A stretch of 38,127 bases of DNA, from assembly GCF_002929215.1 (NCBI RefSeq), contig NZ_PJII01000027.1:1-38127 (forward strand), written 5' to 3'. Shown here one piece after another: positions 24,397 through 32,430 of this stretch. Numbering within the stretch: position 1 is the stretch's first letter; each line of letters starts with the position of its first letter. Source of the stretch: Arthrobacter sp. ZGTC412 (GTDB lineage: Bacteria; Actinomycetota; Actinomycetes; Actinomycetales; Micrococcaceae). The notes below the pieces were generated by a model. It had not been told where the DNA came from, ran no database searches, and saw only the letters and a program-made list of their open reading frames with translations. Made by a program: the position numbers and the translations under genes.

Positions 24397-24609
24397 TTAG
24401 TGGACCAGCTCCCTGGTCAGTCCAAACGGCACTTGGTCGCTCAGGGAGACCCGGAAGTGGCCGGGGCTGAGCCGGGTAACCAGGATCCCGTGCGTCCTGG
24501 TGCGGGCTGCGATCACCTGTAGCCCGCGTACAGCTGAGTTCAGCCGGTCCTCGACTTCGCCCGCGCTGTCGACCCTCACTTCAACCTGTTCCGCGGTTGC
24601 GGTGATCAT
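24397..24609 (-). CDS. Small conserved-looking protein coupled to the GH42 gene
   Basis: This is a 70-residue protein starting at ATG 24609, only 3 bp after the galactosidase stop, so it is co-transcribed. It reads as alternating beta and alpha (VEVRVDSAGEVEDRLNSAVR, then GILVTRLSPGHFRVSLSDQV), with no signal peptide, membrane span or cysteine. The stop lies 6 bp from that of the convergent hydrolase. It looks like a genuine short protein by its codon use, but I assign no function. Confidence 0.7.
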   Translation of the reverse strand: MITATAEQVEVRVDSAGEVEDRLNSAVRGLQVIAARTRTHGILVTRLSPGHFRVSLSDQVPFGLTRELVH

Positions 24610-24612
24610 GTC

Positions 24613-26673
24613 CTAAACCTCTTCCTCGGTGGTATGGATGACGCATACGGTGCCGGCGGGGACCACGGCGGTGCCTGTGACGGTTTCGCCGCTGAGGAGG
24701 TCGCGTCCGGTGGCCGGGTACTCGGCGTCGGCGTCTGCGTGGTTGATCAGGAAGGTGAAGGTATCCGCCCCAGCACTGCGGGAGGCGACTTCCAGCCCGG
24801 CCGGCGGCCGCGGGGCCGTTTCAATCCCGGCGCTTTCGACGGCGTCACGCACCACAACGGCGAGGTCGCCGCCGTCGAGCTTGGTGGAGACGTACCAGGC
24901 GGTTCCGTTGCCGAAGTCATTGCGCGTGACGGCGGGCCGGGAAGCGGCCGGGCCGTCAACGTAATGGCTGAGGACCTGCGCGGTGCCGGGCTGGATCTCC
25001 TCGGTCCAGACGGTGCCTGCCGCGCCGCTGCTCAGCGTGACGGTCTCGTTCTCGCGGAGCGGCAGGAACTCGTGGATTTCCAGGCCGAGCACGTCACGGA
25101 GGGCGCCGGGTGAGGCCCCGGCCGGAACGGTGTCGTTGGCATCAACGATGCCGGAGAAGTAGGAGACCAACAGGTTGCCGCCGCCGTGGACGTAGTCCTT
25201 GAGGTTGGCAGCGGCTTTCTCCCCCACCAGGTACAGGGCTGGAGCGAGGACAAGGTCGTAGCCGGCGAGGTCTGCCTCGGGGTGTGCGAAATCGGTGCTG
25301 ATGCCGGCCTGCCACAATGCGGTGTAGTACGCCTCGATGCGTTCGCGGTGGTTGAGGTCGCTGCTGGGCCGCCATTCCAGGTCCTGCGCCCAGAAGGACT
25401 CCACATCCCAGAGGATGGCAACCCGGGACTCAACTGTGGATCCCTTCGCGGCGGCGAGCTTCTTCAGGTCGTCTCCCAGGTCCAGCACTTCGCGCCAGAT
25501 CCTAGTGCCGGTACCGGCGTGCGGAAGCATCGCGGAGTGGAACTTCTCCGCACCGAAGCGGGACGCCCGGAACTGGAAGAACATCACGGCGTCCGCACCG
25601 CGGGCCAGGTGCGAGAGGCTGTTGCGGGCCAGCTCGCCCGGGCGTTTGGCGATGTTCCGCCCCTGCCAGTTCACCGCGCCGGTGGAGTGTTCCATCAGCA
25701 TCCAGGGCCGGTTCCCCGCCAGTGAGCGGGTAAGGTCGGCGTCCATGGCGAGCAGGATGTGGTTATCCGTCCGTTCGGCCACGAGGTAGTGGTCATTGGC
25801 CACGATGTCCACTTCCTTGCTCCACTTCCAGTAGTCCGCCGCGAGGCAGTTGGTGGCCATGAAGTTGGTGGTGACGGGAATGTCCGGAGTGTACCGGCGG
25901 ATGACGTCCCGTTCATTGATGTAGCACTCAAGCAGGGCATCAGAGGTAAAGCGGCGGAAGTCCAGGCGCTGGGCCTGGTTGCTGACGCTGGCCGAGAGCC
26001 GGGGCGCGTCAATTTCGTCCCATTCGCCGTACTTCTGGCCCCAGAAGAGGGTGCCCCAGGCGTTGTTCAGTTCCTCCACGGTGCCGTAGCGCTCCTGCAG
26101 CCAGACCCGGAATGCAGACACGGAATAGTCATCGTAGGAGTCGCTGACCGGTGCACCGTACTCGTTGTGGACGTGCCAAAGGACCAGCGCGGGGTGTGAC
26201 GCGTAGCGGCGGGCCAACTGCCCGGTGATGTTGGCGGCCGCGCGGCGGTACTCGGGCGAACTGGGACTTGCCATGCCCCGGGATCCGTTGCCCAGGGTGA
26301 CGCCCTCGCGGGTGACGGGAAGGGCCTGCGGGTACTTCTTCCAGAACCAGGCCGGCGGGGCAGCCGTCGGCGTGCCCAGGTCAACGCTGATCCCGGCGTC
26401 GTGCAGGAGGCCCATCAGGTGGTCCAGCCATTCGAAGTCGTACTCGCCTTCGCGCGGCTCCAGCAGCACCCAGGAGAAGATGCCGATGCTGACCAGGTTG
26501 ATCCCGGCCTCCTTCATCAACGCGATGTCCTCCAACCACACCTCACGCGGCCACTGCTCGGGGTTATAGTCCCCGCCGTAGCAAAGGCCGGCAGGCCGCT
26601 GGACCCAAGGCGCAGGCAAACGCTCGGGCGCTGCCGCAATCTGCGGCGCCGCGTGGTGAAGGACGTCTGTCAT
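24613..26673 (-). CDS. Beta-galactosidase, GH42
   Basis: This is a 686-residue cytoplasmic enzyme releasing galactose from galacto-oligosaccharides. The order is the catalytic barrel (about 30-410, opening with CYGGDYNPEQWP), the trimerisation/flavodoxin-like domain (about 420-620) and a C-terminal beta domain. The acid/base is Glu171 (WHVHNEYG) and the nucleophile Glu328 (PWMLMEHSTGAVNW). ATG 26673 is chosen for the AAGGAG 7 nt upstream; the frame is open for another 30 codons but those are not conserved in kind. It works downstream of the secreted GH53 and the sugar transporter. A LacI-type site lies 19 bp upstream of the start. Confidence 0.95.
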   Translation of the reverse strand: MTDVLHHAAPQIAAAPERLPAPWVQRPAGLCYGGDYNPEQWPREVWLEDIALMKEAGINLVSIGIFSWVLLEPREGEYDFEWLDHLMGLLHDAGISVDLGTPTAAPPAWFWKKYPQALPVTREGVTLGNGSRGMASPSSPEYRRAAANITGQLARRYASHPALVLWHVHNEYGAPVSDSYDDYSVSAFRVWLQERYGTVEELNNAWGTLFWGQKYGEWDEIDAPRLSASVSNQAQRLDFRRFTSDALLECYINERDVIRRYTPDIPVTTNFMATNCLAADYWKWSKEVDIVANDHYLVAERTDNHILLAMDADLTRSLAGNRPWMLMEHSTGAVNWQGRNIAKRPGELARNSLSHLARGADAVMFFQFRASRFGAEKFHSAMLPHAGTGTRIWREVLDLGDDLKKLAAAKGSTVESRVAILWDVESFWAQDLEWRPSSDLNHRERIEAYYTALWQAGISTDFAHPEADLAGYDLVLAPALYLVGEKAAANLKDYVHGGGNLLVSYFSGIVDANDTVPAGASPGALRDVLGLEIHEFLPLRENETVTLSSGAAGTVWTEEIQPGTAQVLSHYVDGPAASRPAVTRNDFGNGTAWYVSTKLDGGDLAVVVRDAVESAGIETAPRPPAGLEVASRSAGADTFTFLINHADADAEYPATGRDLLSGETVTGTAVVPAGTVCVIHTTEEEV

Positions 26674-26691
26674 GGGGATTCTCCTTAGGAC

Positions 26692-26705
26692 TGTGTGCGG
26701 TCCCA
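26692..26705. promoter_or_regulatory. LacI-type operator-like site at the GH42 promoter
   Basis: TGTGTGCGGTCCCA on the plus strand; read toward GH42 it is TGGGACCGCACACA, preceded by GAAC. It shares 12 of 14 bases with the site before GH53 at 21489-21502. It lies just upstream of the GH42 ribosome site, where a repressor would block elongation or initiation. Confidence 0.5.
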
Positions 26706-26749
26706 GTTCTATCACAGGCCAAAGCGGCAACACCATACTTCTGCCGCTA

Positions 26750-26792
26750 TTGACATACGTCACACCATTATGAATTACTGGAACCGCTCACA
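26750..26792 (+). promoter_or_regulatory. Candidate promoter and LacI-type site for the sugar transporter operon
   Basis: A consensus -35, TTGACA at 26750-26755, lies in the divergent gap. No strong -10 follows at 17 bp; AATTAC is the best fit. TGGAACCGCTCACA at 26779-26792 is a LacI-type half-conserved operator overlapping the expected transcription start. The gene begins at 26867. Confidence 0.4.
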
Positions 26793-26866
26793 GTCATGCG
26801 GCCTTGGTTCGGATGAGCGGTGATAATTCAGACAGACCCATTCAGCTTTTCGACAAGGAGGACGAA

Positions 26867-28141
26867 ATGCGCAAGTCATTTCGTGCAGGCGCCGTGGTCA
26901 TGCTCGCCGCGGCCGCGATGCTCACCGCAGGATGCTCCGGTAATTCAGGTACGGACTCCGGCGGATCAGCAAGTGATCCCAACCAGAAGGTGGAACTGAC
27001 CTACTGGGCCTGGGCCCCCAACCTGGACAAGGTGGTGGAGGTCTGGAACGAGAAGAACCCCAACATCCACGTCACCGTTAACAAGCAGGACGGCGGCGAT
27101 CCCGCCGTCACCAAGCTGCTCACCGCCGTTAAAGCCGGCAGCGGCGCCCCGGACCTGATCCAGGCCGAATACCAGAAGATCCCCACCCTGGTGGCAGCAG
27201 ATGCCCTCGCCGACCTCTCCGGCACCGAAGCCAATGAGACCAAGGGCCACTTTCCCGAAGGCGTCTGGGACTCGGTAACCCTGGGCGGCGATGCCCTTTA
27301 CGCAATTCCGCAGGACACCGGCCCCATGGTGTTCTACTACCGCGCCGACATTTTCGAGAAGCTCGGCCTGTCCGTCCCCACCACCTGGGACGAGTACGCG
27401 CAGGCTGCCAAGGCAGTGCACGCCGCTGACCCCAAGGCCTACCTCGGCACCTTCTCCTCCAACGACGCCGGCTGGTTCACGGGCATGGCACAGCAGGCAG
27501 GCGCCTCCTGGTGGGGCGTTGACGGCGACGCCTGGAATGTCAACATCGACCAGGACCCCACGCAGAAAGTTGCCGAGTATTGGGGCGGCCTGGTGGAAGA
27601 GGGCACCATCGACAACAAGCCGATGTATACCCCGGAATGGAACACCGCCCTTAACACGGGGAAGCAGGTGGGCTGGCTCAGCGCAGCCTGGGGCCCGGGC
27701 GTTCTTTCCGGGAATGCCGGCGCCACCGCCGGGAAGTGGAAGGTGGCGCCCATGCCGCAGTGGGACGCCTCCAAGCCGTCCACCGGCAACTGGGGCGGTT
27801 CCTCTACCGCGGTGACCACCCAGTCCAAGAATGCCGACGCCGCAGCGAAGTTCGCCACCTGGCTGAACACCGATCCGGAAGCCGTCCAGGCCCTGGTCAA
27901 GGAAACCGGGATCTACCCGGCCGACAACGAGGGCGCCAAGTCCGCCCTCACCGCGGCACCGGAGTTCTTCTCCAACCAGCCCGACTTCTACGACGTAGTG
28001 GGTGGCGCCGCCCAGAACGTCGGATCCTTCACCTACGGACCCAACGTCAACGTGGCTTTCAACGCCTACAACGACGAATTCGCCAAGGCTGCCCAGGCCA
28101 AGAAGAAGAGCGCTTTCCAGGAAGCCGTGAAGTCCATGTAG
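26867..28141 (+). CDS. Sugar (galacto-oligosaccharide) ABC transporter binding lipoprotein, with a premature amber codon
   Basis: This is a 424-residue exported lipoprotein of the CUT1 binding-protein family. Lipobox LTAGC (Cys23); the mature part opens with VELTYWAWAPNLDKVVEVWN and has TGPMVFYYRADIFEKLGL, typical for sugar-binding proteins. ATG 26867 follows AAGGAGG. The frame stops at TAG 28139-28141, yet 15 further sensible codons (QVTVEDLKKTGFTVK) follow before a second TAG at 28187-28189. This sequence is the expected C-terminal helix of the family. The simplest reading is a nonsense change or sequence error near the end, with function perhaps kept. It is first in the transporter operon and divergent to GH42. 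Confidence 0.92.
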   Translation: MRKSFRAGAVVMLAAAAMLTAGCSGNSGTDSGGSASDPNQKVELTYWAWAPNLDKVVEVWNEKNPNIHVTVNKQDGGDPAVTKLLTAVKAGSGAPDLIQAEYQKIPTLVAADALADLSGTEANETKGHFPEGVWDSVTLGGDALYAIPQDTGPMVFYYRADIFEKLGLSVPTTWDEYAQAAKAVHAADPKAYLGTFSSNDAGWFTGMAQQAGASWWGVDGDAWNVNIDQDPTQKVAEYWGGLVEEGTIDNKPMYTPEWNTALNTGKQVGWLSAAWGPGVLSGNAGATAGKWKVAPMPQWDASKPSTGNWGGSSTAVTTQSKNADAAAKFATWLNTDPEAVQALVKETGIYPADNEGAKSALTAAPEFFSNQPDFYDVVGGAAQNVGSFTYGPNVNVAFNAYNDEFAKAAQAKKKSAFQEAVKSM

Positions 28142-28189
28142 CAGGTCACGGTTGAGGACCTGAAGAAGACCGGCTTCACGGTCAAGTAG
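28142..28189 (+). other. In-frame continuation of the sugar-binding protein beyond its amber stop
   Basis: Fifteen codons in the same frame as the binding protein read QVTVEDLKKTGFTVK and end at TAG 28187-28189. They lack their own start or ribosome site. They probably are the original C-terminus, cut off by the TAG at 28139. Confidence 0.6.
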
Positions 28190-28255
28190 GCACCAGCGAA
28201 TAGGCACGATCACGTAGCCAAGGGCAAGTACCCATCCACGTGAAGCAGTAAGACT

Positions 28256-28297
28256 CCGGTTCCGGGAGGACATCCCTGAGGCGCCTCCCGGAACCGG
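28256..28297 (+). other. 14-bp intercistronic stem-loop in the sugar transporter operon
   Basis: CCGGTTCCGGGAGG (28256-28269) pairs perfectly with CCTCCCGGAACCGG (28284-28297), with a 14-nt loop and no T tract. It lies between the binding-protein gene and the first permease, 52 bp before the permease start. Such hairpins commonly protect the 3' end of binding-protein mRNA and reduce read-through, raising binding protein over permease. Confidence 0.7.
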
Positions 28298-28349
28298 CAC
28301 CACCAGCTCTTATCCACACAAGCTCCAATCCACACAAGGAAGTGCACCC

Positions 28350-29321
28350 GTGGCAATGACCGTGACCAAGCCCGGCCCGGCGGCGGACACCGCAGCCGGA
28401 ACCTCCAGGCGGGCGAAGAACTTCAAATCCCGGGTGCTCATCCCCTACGCGATGCTCGCCCCGGGCATCATCCTTTTCCTCGTTTTTATGGCAGCCCCCA
28501 TTGTCTACACCCTGGTGTTGAGCTTCCAGAAGAAAAAGGTCAGCGGTCTGGGCCTCGGCAAGGGGTCCCAGAGCCAGGTGTTTGCCGGCGTCGAGAACTA
28601 CGTCAACGCACTGACGGACCCGGAGTTCCTGGGCAGTGTGCTCCGCGTGCTGCTGTATGGCCTGATCCTGATCCCGCTCATGCTCGGCTTCGCCCTGCTG
28701 TTCGCGCTGCTCCTGGATTCCCGACGGACCAGGGCCGGCAGCTTCTCCCGCACCGCCATCTTCCTTCCCTACGCCGTTCCCGCGGTGATCAGCTCACTGC
28801 TGTGGGGTTTCCTGTACCTGCCCGGTGTGAGCCCCTTCCACTTCCTGGCCCGGCAGTTCGGCGTCGCGCTTCCCTCGCTGCTGGACCCGAACCTCGTCAC
28901 GTTCGCCATCTGCAACATCGCCCTCTGGGGCGGCGTGGGCTTCAACATGATCGTGATGTATACGTCGCTGAAGGCCGTGCCCAGCGAGATCTACGAGGCA
29001 GCGAAACTTGACGGTTGCTCGGAAATCCAGACAGCCCTGCGGATCAAGATTCCCATCATCGCCCCGTCCCTGGTGATGACAGCGCTGTTCTCGATGATCG
29101 CCACACTCCAGGTCTTCGCCGAACCCACCACCCTGCGCCCCCTGGCCAACAGCCTGTCCACAAGCTGGTCCCCGCTCATGCTGATCTACCGCGATGCCTT
29201 TACTCGCAACGACGTCTACTCGGCCGCCGCCACCAGCATTGTGATCGCCGCGGCCACCTTCATCATTTCCTTCCTGTTCCTGCGCGTTGTGCAGAAGCGG
29301 GCCTTCGGACAGGAGAACTGA
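28350..29321 (+). CDS. Sugar ABC transporter permease, MalF/GanP type
   Basis: This is a 323-residue inner-membrane subunit of a CUT1 sugar importer. A charged N-terminus (to about residue 30) is followed by six spans and the coupling loop EAAKLDGCSEIQTALRIKIP. GTG 28350 is used (AAGGAAG 7 nt upstream), with an ATG two codons on as an alternative. The next permease starts 2 bp after its stop. No ATPase is encoded in the locus, so a shared multi-sugar ATPase such as MsiK elsewhere on the chromosome is expected. Confidence 0.93.
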   Translation: MAMTVTKPGPAADTAAGTSRRAKNFKSRVLIPYAMLAPGIILFLVFMAAPIVYTLVLSFQKKKVSGLGLGKGSQSQVFAGVENYVNALTDPEFLGSVLRVLLYGLILIPLMLGFALLFALLLDSRRTRAGSFSRTAIFLPYAVPAVISSLLWGFLYLPGVSPFHFLARQFGVALPSLLDPNLVTFAICNIALWGGVGFNMIVMYTSLKAVPSEIYEAAKLDGCSEIQTALRIKIPIIAPSLVMTALFSMIATLQVFAEPTTLRPLANSLSTSWSPLMLIYRDAFTRNDVYSAAATSIVIAAATFIISFLFLRVVQKRAFGQEN

Positions 29322-29323
29322 CC

Positions 29324-30226
29324 GTGACCACCCTCGCCCCCAGCCGGACTTCCACCAAAAAGTCCTCCGGCGCTTCCACTCGTGCGGATTCCGTGCAGGA
29401 GAAGCCGAGCTACCTTTCAACCGGCATCCTGATCCTGGGCGCGCTGTACTGCCTGTTCCCCGTGATCTGGGTAGTAGCCGCCGCCAGCAAGGACGGCAAC
29501 GAGCTGTTCTCCACCTTCACCCTGGCCCCCAGCACGCACCTGTGGGACAACATCGTGGCCCTTACCGAATACCGTGACGGCCTGTTCTGGCGCTGGATGG
29601 CCAACACGGCGCTTTACGCGGGTGTGGGCGCCATAGTGTCCACCTGGGTCTCCGCGCTCTCCGGATATGTGCTGGCGAAGTTCAACTTCCCCGGCAAGTC
29701 AGGGATCTTCAAGGTCCTGCTGATGGGCGTGCTGGTGCCCGGTGTCATCCTGGCCATTCCGCAGTACCTGATGCTTGCCCAGGCAGGGCTGACCAACACG
29801 TACTGGTCCGTGCTCCTGCCCCAGATCATCAGCCCCTACGGCATCTACCTCGCCCGGATCTACGCAGCAGCGTCCGTACCCGGGGACGTCATCGAGGCCG
29901 CACGGACCGAAGGCGCCAAGGAAATGTACATCTTCAACCGCATCGCCGCGCCCATGATGCTGCCCGGCCTGGTGACCATCTTCCTCTTCCAATTCGTTGC
30001 CATCTGGAACAACTTCATGCTGCCGTACATCATGCTGGGTGATGACCACCTGTTCCCCATCACGGTGGGCCTGAACGGGCTGCTGAACCAGGGCGCCTCC
30101 GCCCCGGCCCTGTACACCCTGGTCCTGGCCGGCGCCCTGCTGTCGATCATCCCGCTGGTCATTATGTTCCTCCTCCTGCAGCGCTACTGGCGGGTCGACC
30201 TCGCCGCCGGCGCTGTCAAGGCCTAG
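29324..30226 (+). CDS. Sugar ABC transporter permease, MalG/GanQ type
   Basis: This is a 300-residue partner of the preceding permease. GTG 29324 follows AGGAGA about 9 nt upstream. There is a Ser/Thr-rich N-terminal 30 residues, six spans, and the coupling loop EAARTEGAKEMYIFNRIAAP. The C-terminal LLLQRYWRVDLAAGAVKA is typical of the family. It is co-transcribed with the LacI gene 20 bp downstream. Confidence 0.93.
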   Translation: MTTLAPSRTSTKKSSGASTRADSVQEKPSYLSTGILILGALYCLFPVIWVVAAASKDGNELFSTFTLAPSTHLWDNIVALTEYRDGLFWRWMANTALYAGVGAIVSTWVSALSGYVLAKFNFPGKSGIFKVLLMGVLVPGVILAIPQYLMLAQAGLTNTYWSVLLPQIISPYGIYLARIYAAASVPGDVIEAARTEGAKEMYIFNRIAAPMMLPGLVTIFLFQFVAIWNNFMLPYIMLGDDHLFPITVGLNGLLNQGASAPALYTLVLAGALLSIIPLVIMFLLLQRYWRVDLAAGAVKA

Positions 30227-30246
30227 TCCTAGATAGGCTTTGAACC

Positions 30247-31263
30247 ATGACTCAACCCACCTCCCGGCCGAGGCCCAAGATTGACGATGTGGCCAAAGAA
30301 GCCGGCGTCTCACGCGGCACGGTTTCCCGGGTGCTCAACGGCGGGCACTGGGTCAGCCCGTCCGCGCTGGAAGCCGTCAACGCGGCCATAAAAAAGACCG
30401 GCTATCGCGTCAACCCGCATGCCCGGAACCTGGCAACCAACCGCGCCAACTCGGTTGCGTTCCTGCTGACCGAAACGCATGACCGCCTGTTTGAGGACCC
30501 CAACTTCGCCGTCCTCCTGCGGGGGGCGGCGGACGCCCTGGCCGTCCATGACATCCCGCTGGTCCTGATCCTCGCCGGCACCGACGACGAACAGCGCCGT
30601 GCCACCGAATTCCTGACCGGTGGCCACGTGGACGGAGTGCTGCTGGTTTCCTCCCATGCCACCCGCAAGGGAATCATCTCGGACATCATTTCCGCGGGCA
30701 TCCCGGCCATTTCCTGCGGAATCCCCCTCGGGTTCGAGAAGAAAATGGGCTACGTGGCGGCTGATGACTATGAAGGAGCCCGGGACGTCCTGCGCTACCT
30801 GCGGGATGCCGGCCGCCAGCGAATTGCCACCATCACCGGCCCGGAAGACACCTCCGGCGGCATCAGGCGGCTGGAGGCCTACCGCGATGATCAGGGTGCT
30901 GACCTCAACGACGCCCTCATCGCCCACGGTGACTACAGCAAGGAGAGCGGCGCGAAGGGAATGCGGGAACTCCTCAACCGGGATCCTGGCATCGACGCTG
31001 TTTTTGCCGCCAATGACCTCATGGCACTGGGGGCCCTGGAAGTGCTGCACGAGGCGGGGCGGCGGACACCCGAGGACGTCGCCGTGGTCGGCTTCGATGA
31101 CATCAGCGCCTCCTCCGTTTCCACGCCCCCGCTGACCACCGTGCGCCAGCCCTTCGAGCGGATCAGCGAGGAAATGGTTCGCCTGCTCCTGGATGTCATC
31201 GGCGGCAAACGCCCGGCAGCCATCACCATTCCCACCGAACTGGTGGTCCGGGAATCGGCCTGA
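30247..31263 (+). CDS. LacI-family repressor, probable regulator of galactan utilisation
   Basis: This is a 338-residue repressor. The N-terminal helix-turn-helix and hinge (IDDVAKEAGVSRGTVSRVLN, hinge near GYRVNPHARNLATNR) precede a periplasmic-binding-like sugar domain (GYVAADDYEGARDVLRYL, then VFAANDLMALGALEVLHEAG and VAVVGFDDI). It is last in the transporter operon, so it would be autoregulated. Four LacI-like sites in the locus (21401, 21489, 26692, 26779) fit control of GH53, GH42 and the transporter. The effector is probably galactose or galactobiose, inferred. Confidence 0.93.
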   Translation: MTQPTSRPRPKIDDVAKEAGVSRGTVSRVLNGGHWVSPSALEAVNAAIKKTGYRVNPHARNLATNRANSVAFLLTETHDRLFEDPNFAVLLRGAADALAVHDIPLVLILAGTDDEQRRATEFLTGGHVDGVLLVSSHATRKGIISDIISAGIPAISCGIPLGFEKKMGYVAADDYEGARDVLRYLRDAGRQRIATITGPEDTSGGIRRLEAYRDDQGADLNDALIAHGDYSKESGAKGMRELLNRDPGIDAVFAANDLMALGALEVLHEAGRRTPEDVAVVGFDDISASSVSTPPLTTVRQPFERISEEMVRLLLDVIGGKRPAAITIPTELVVRESA

Positions 31264-31290
31264 ACGGGCTGAGCTGCCCAGCTTAAAACG

Positions 31291-31335
31291 GAAGCGGACG
31301 ACGCCGGGACCTCCCGCCGTCGTCCGCTTCCTTTG
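31291..31335. terminator. Strong terminator of the galactan operon, hairpin-family member
   Basis: GAAGCGGACGACGCCGGGA (31291-31309) pairs with TCCCGCCGTCGTCCGCTTC (31312-31330) around CC, with one mismatch, then CTTTG. It lies 28 bp past the LacI stop and 28 bp past the stop of the convergent phosphatase, so it can serve both strands. The core is shared with 18693, 20674 and 33962. Confidence 0.8.
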
Positions 31336-31358
31336 TGTGCCGCTACTGTCTGGTTCAG

Positions 31359-32402
31359 CTACTGGGTGAAGGGGACCTTCTCCCAGGCCAGGACCGGGGC
31401 GTCCTCGGCGCTGTTCCCTGAGACCGTGAACCTGACGTAGTTGGTCGCGTTGGCCGAGCCGTCCACCGTGATGCGCTGCAGATCGTCCGCAGCTTCCTGC
31501 TGGCCGTAAACGTCCAGCCAGGGTGAGCCGGGTGCGAGCGGCTGGTTCTCGGCAAAGACGTGGCTGTCGCCGTTGATGAGGTAGACCGGCGCATCGAACC
31601 GGTTGGTTTCGTCAACGATGGTGTCCACAATCTCGCGGAAGCCGGACATTGAGGCTGGGTTGGCCGTAGCTGCGGCGAGGAGCGAGGGATCGTACATGTC
31701 GGCCTGGGTCATCAGCACCACGGCCCTGTCGTTGCGGCGGGCGGCGTCGGCGAACGTGTCGCGGATCTGGTCCAGGACGGCGTCCGTGCGGTGCTCCATC
31801 TCGGCCTGCTGCTCAGGCGTGACGGCGGTTTCGCCGAGGCCGCTCCACGGCAGGAGCGAGTTGTTGCTGCCCTGGACGTTCACCACGGAGAAGGCCACAC
31901 GGTTCTGGGCGAACCGGACGTTTTCCGGGAGCCCCAGCTCCTCCTGGGACTTGACCGGCATGGTGGTGCCGAGGGTCTTGCCGGGCTCGTTGAAGAACAC
32001 TTCCCTCAGCTTGCCCAGCCGTTCCAGCGGGTTGTAGGCACCGTTGTTGGTGCGGTGGCAGTCCACCCACTCGTTGTCGCCCGGAGTGAAGACCAGCGGG
32101 TGCTCGAAGGTGTCGAACTGCTGCCGGATCGACGCAAAGTATTCGTCTGAGCAGACGGAGGATCCGTTTTTGATGTCGCCCACGTGGGCCACGAAGTCAA
32201 GGCTGCTGTCCGCGTTGATGTCCTGGATGCGGGCGGGGAATTTGGTGATTTCGGCGTCACCGTAGGGGATGTCGCCGATGACGCCGAAGCTGAAGGCGTC
32301 CTTGGTGTGCGCGGTGTCCGCAGCGGTGGCGGGCTGGGACGCAAGAAGACTGAGCGCGGCAAGGGCCGCCGTCGTTGTTGCCGTAAGGGTTTTTGAAGTC
32401 AT
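31359..32402 (-). CDS. Secreted metallophosphoesterase-like protein
   Basis: This is a 347-residue protein with a signal peptide ending near residue 28 (ATAADT). Calcineurin-type metal motifs are visible: GVIGDIPYGD, HVGDIKNGS, PGDNEWVDC and INGDSHVF. The usual GDxH and GNHE forms are altered to GDIP and GDNE, so the substrate class may differ from classical members. ATG 32402 has only a weak ribosome site. It lies 28 bp after the glycerophosphodiesterase-like gene on the same strand, so the pair probably forms one extracellular phosphate-release operon. Confidence 0.85.
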   Translation of the reverse strand: MTSKTLTATTTAALAALSLLASQPATAADTAHTKDAFSFGVIGDIPYGDAEITKFPARIQDINADSSLDFVAHVGDIKNGSSVCSDEYFASIRQQFDTFEHPLVFTPGDNEWVDCHRTNNGAYNPLERLGKLREVFFNEPGKTLGTTMPVKSQEELGLPENVRFAQNRVAFSVVNVQGSNNSLLPWSGLGETAVTPEQQAEMEHRTDAVLDQIRDTFADAARRNDRAVVLMTQADMYDPSLLAAATANPASMSGFREIVDTIVDETNRFDAPVYLINGDSHVFAENQPLAPGSPWLDVYGQQEAADDLQRITVDGSANATNYVRFTVSGNSAEDAPVLAWEKVPFTQ

Positions 32403-32430
32403 GGGTTTTGCCTGTCTGCTTACCGGGTGG

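Noticed and set aside
28139-28141. Pyrrolysine or programmed read-through at the amber codon
   Set aside because: No supporting machinery or structure is visible; a nonsense change or sequence error is simpler.
26966-28303. 445-codon minus-strand frame opposite the sugar-binding protein
   Set aside because: Gly/Val-rich shadow frame with no recognisable fold.
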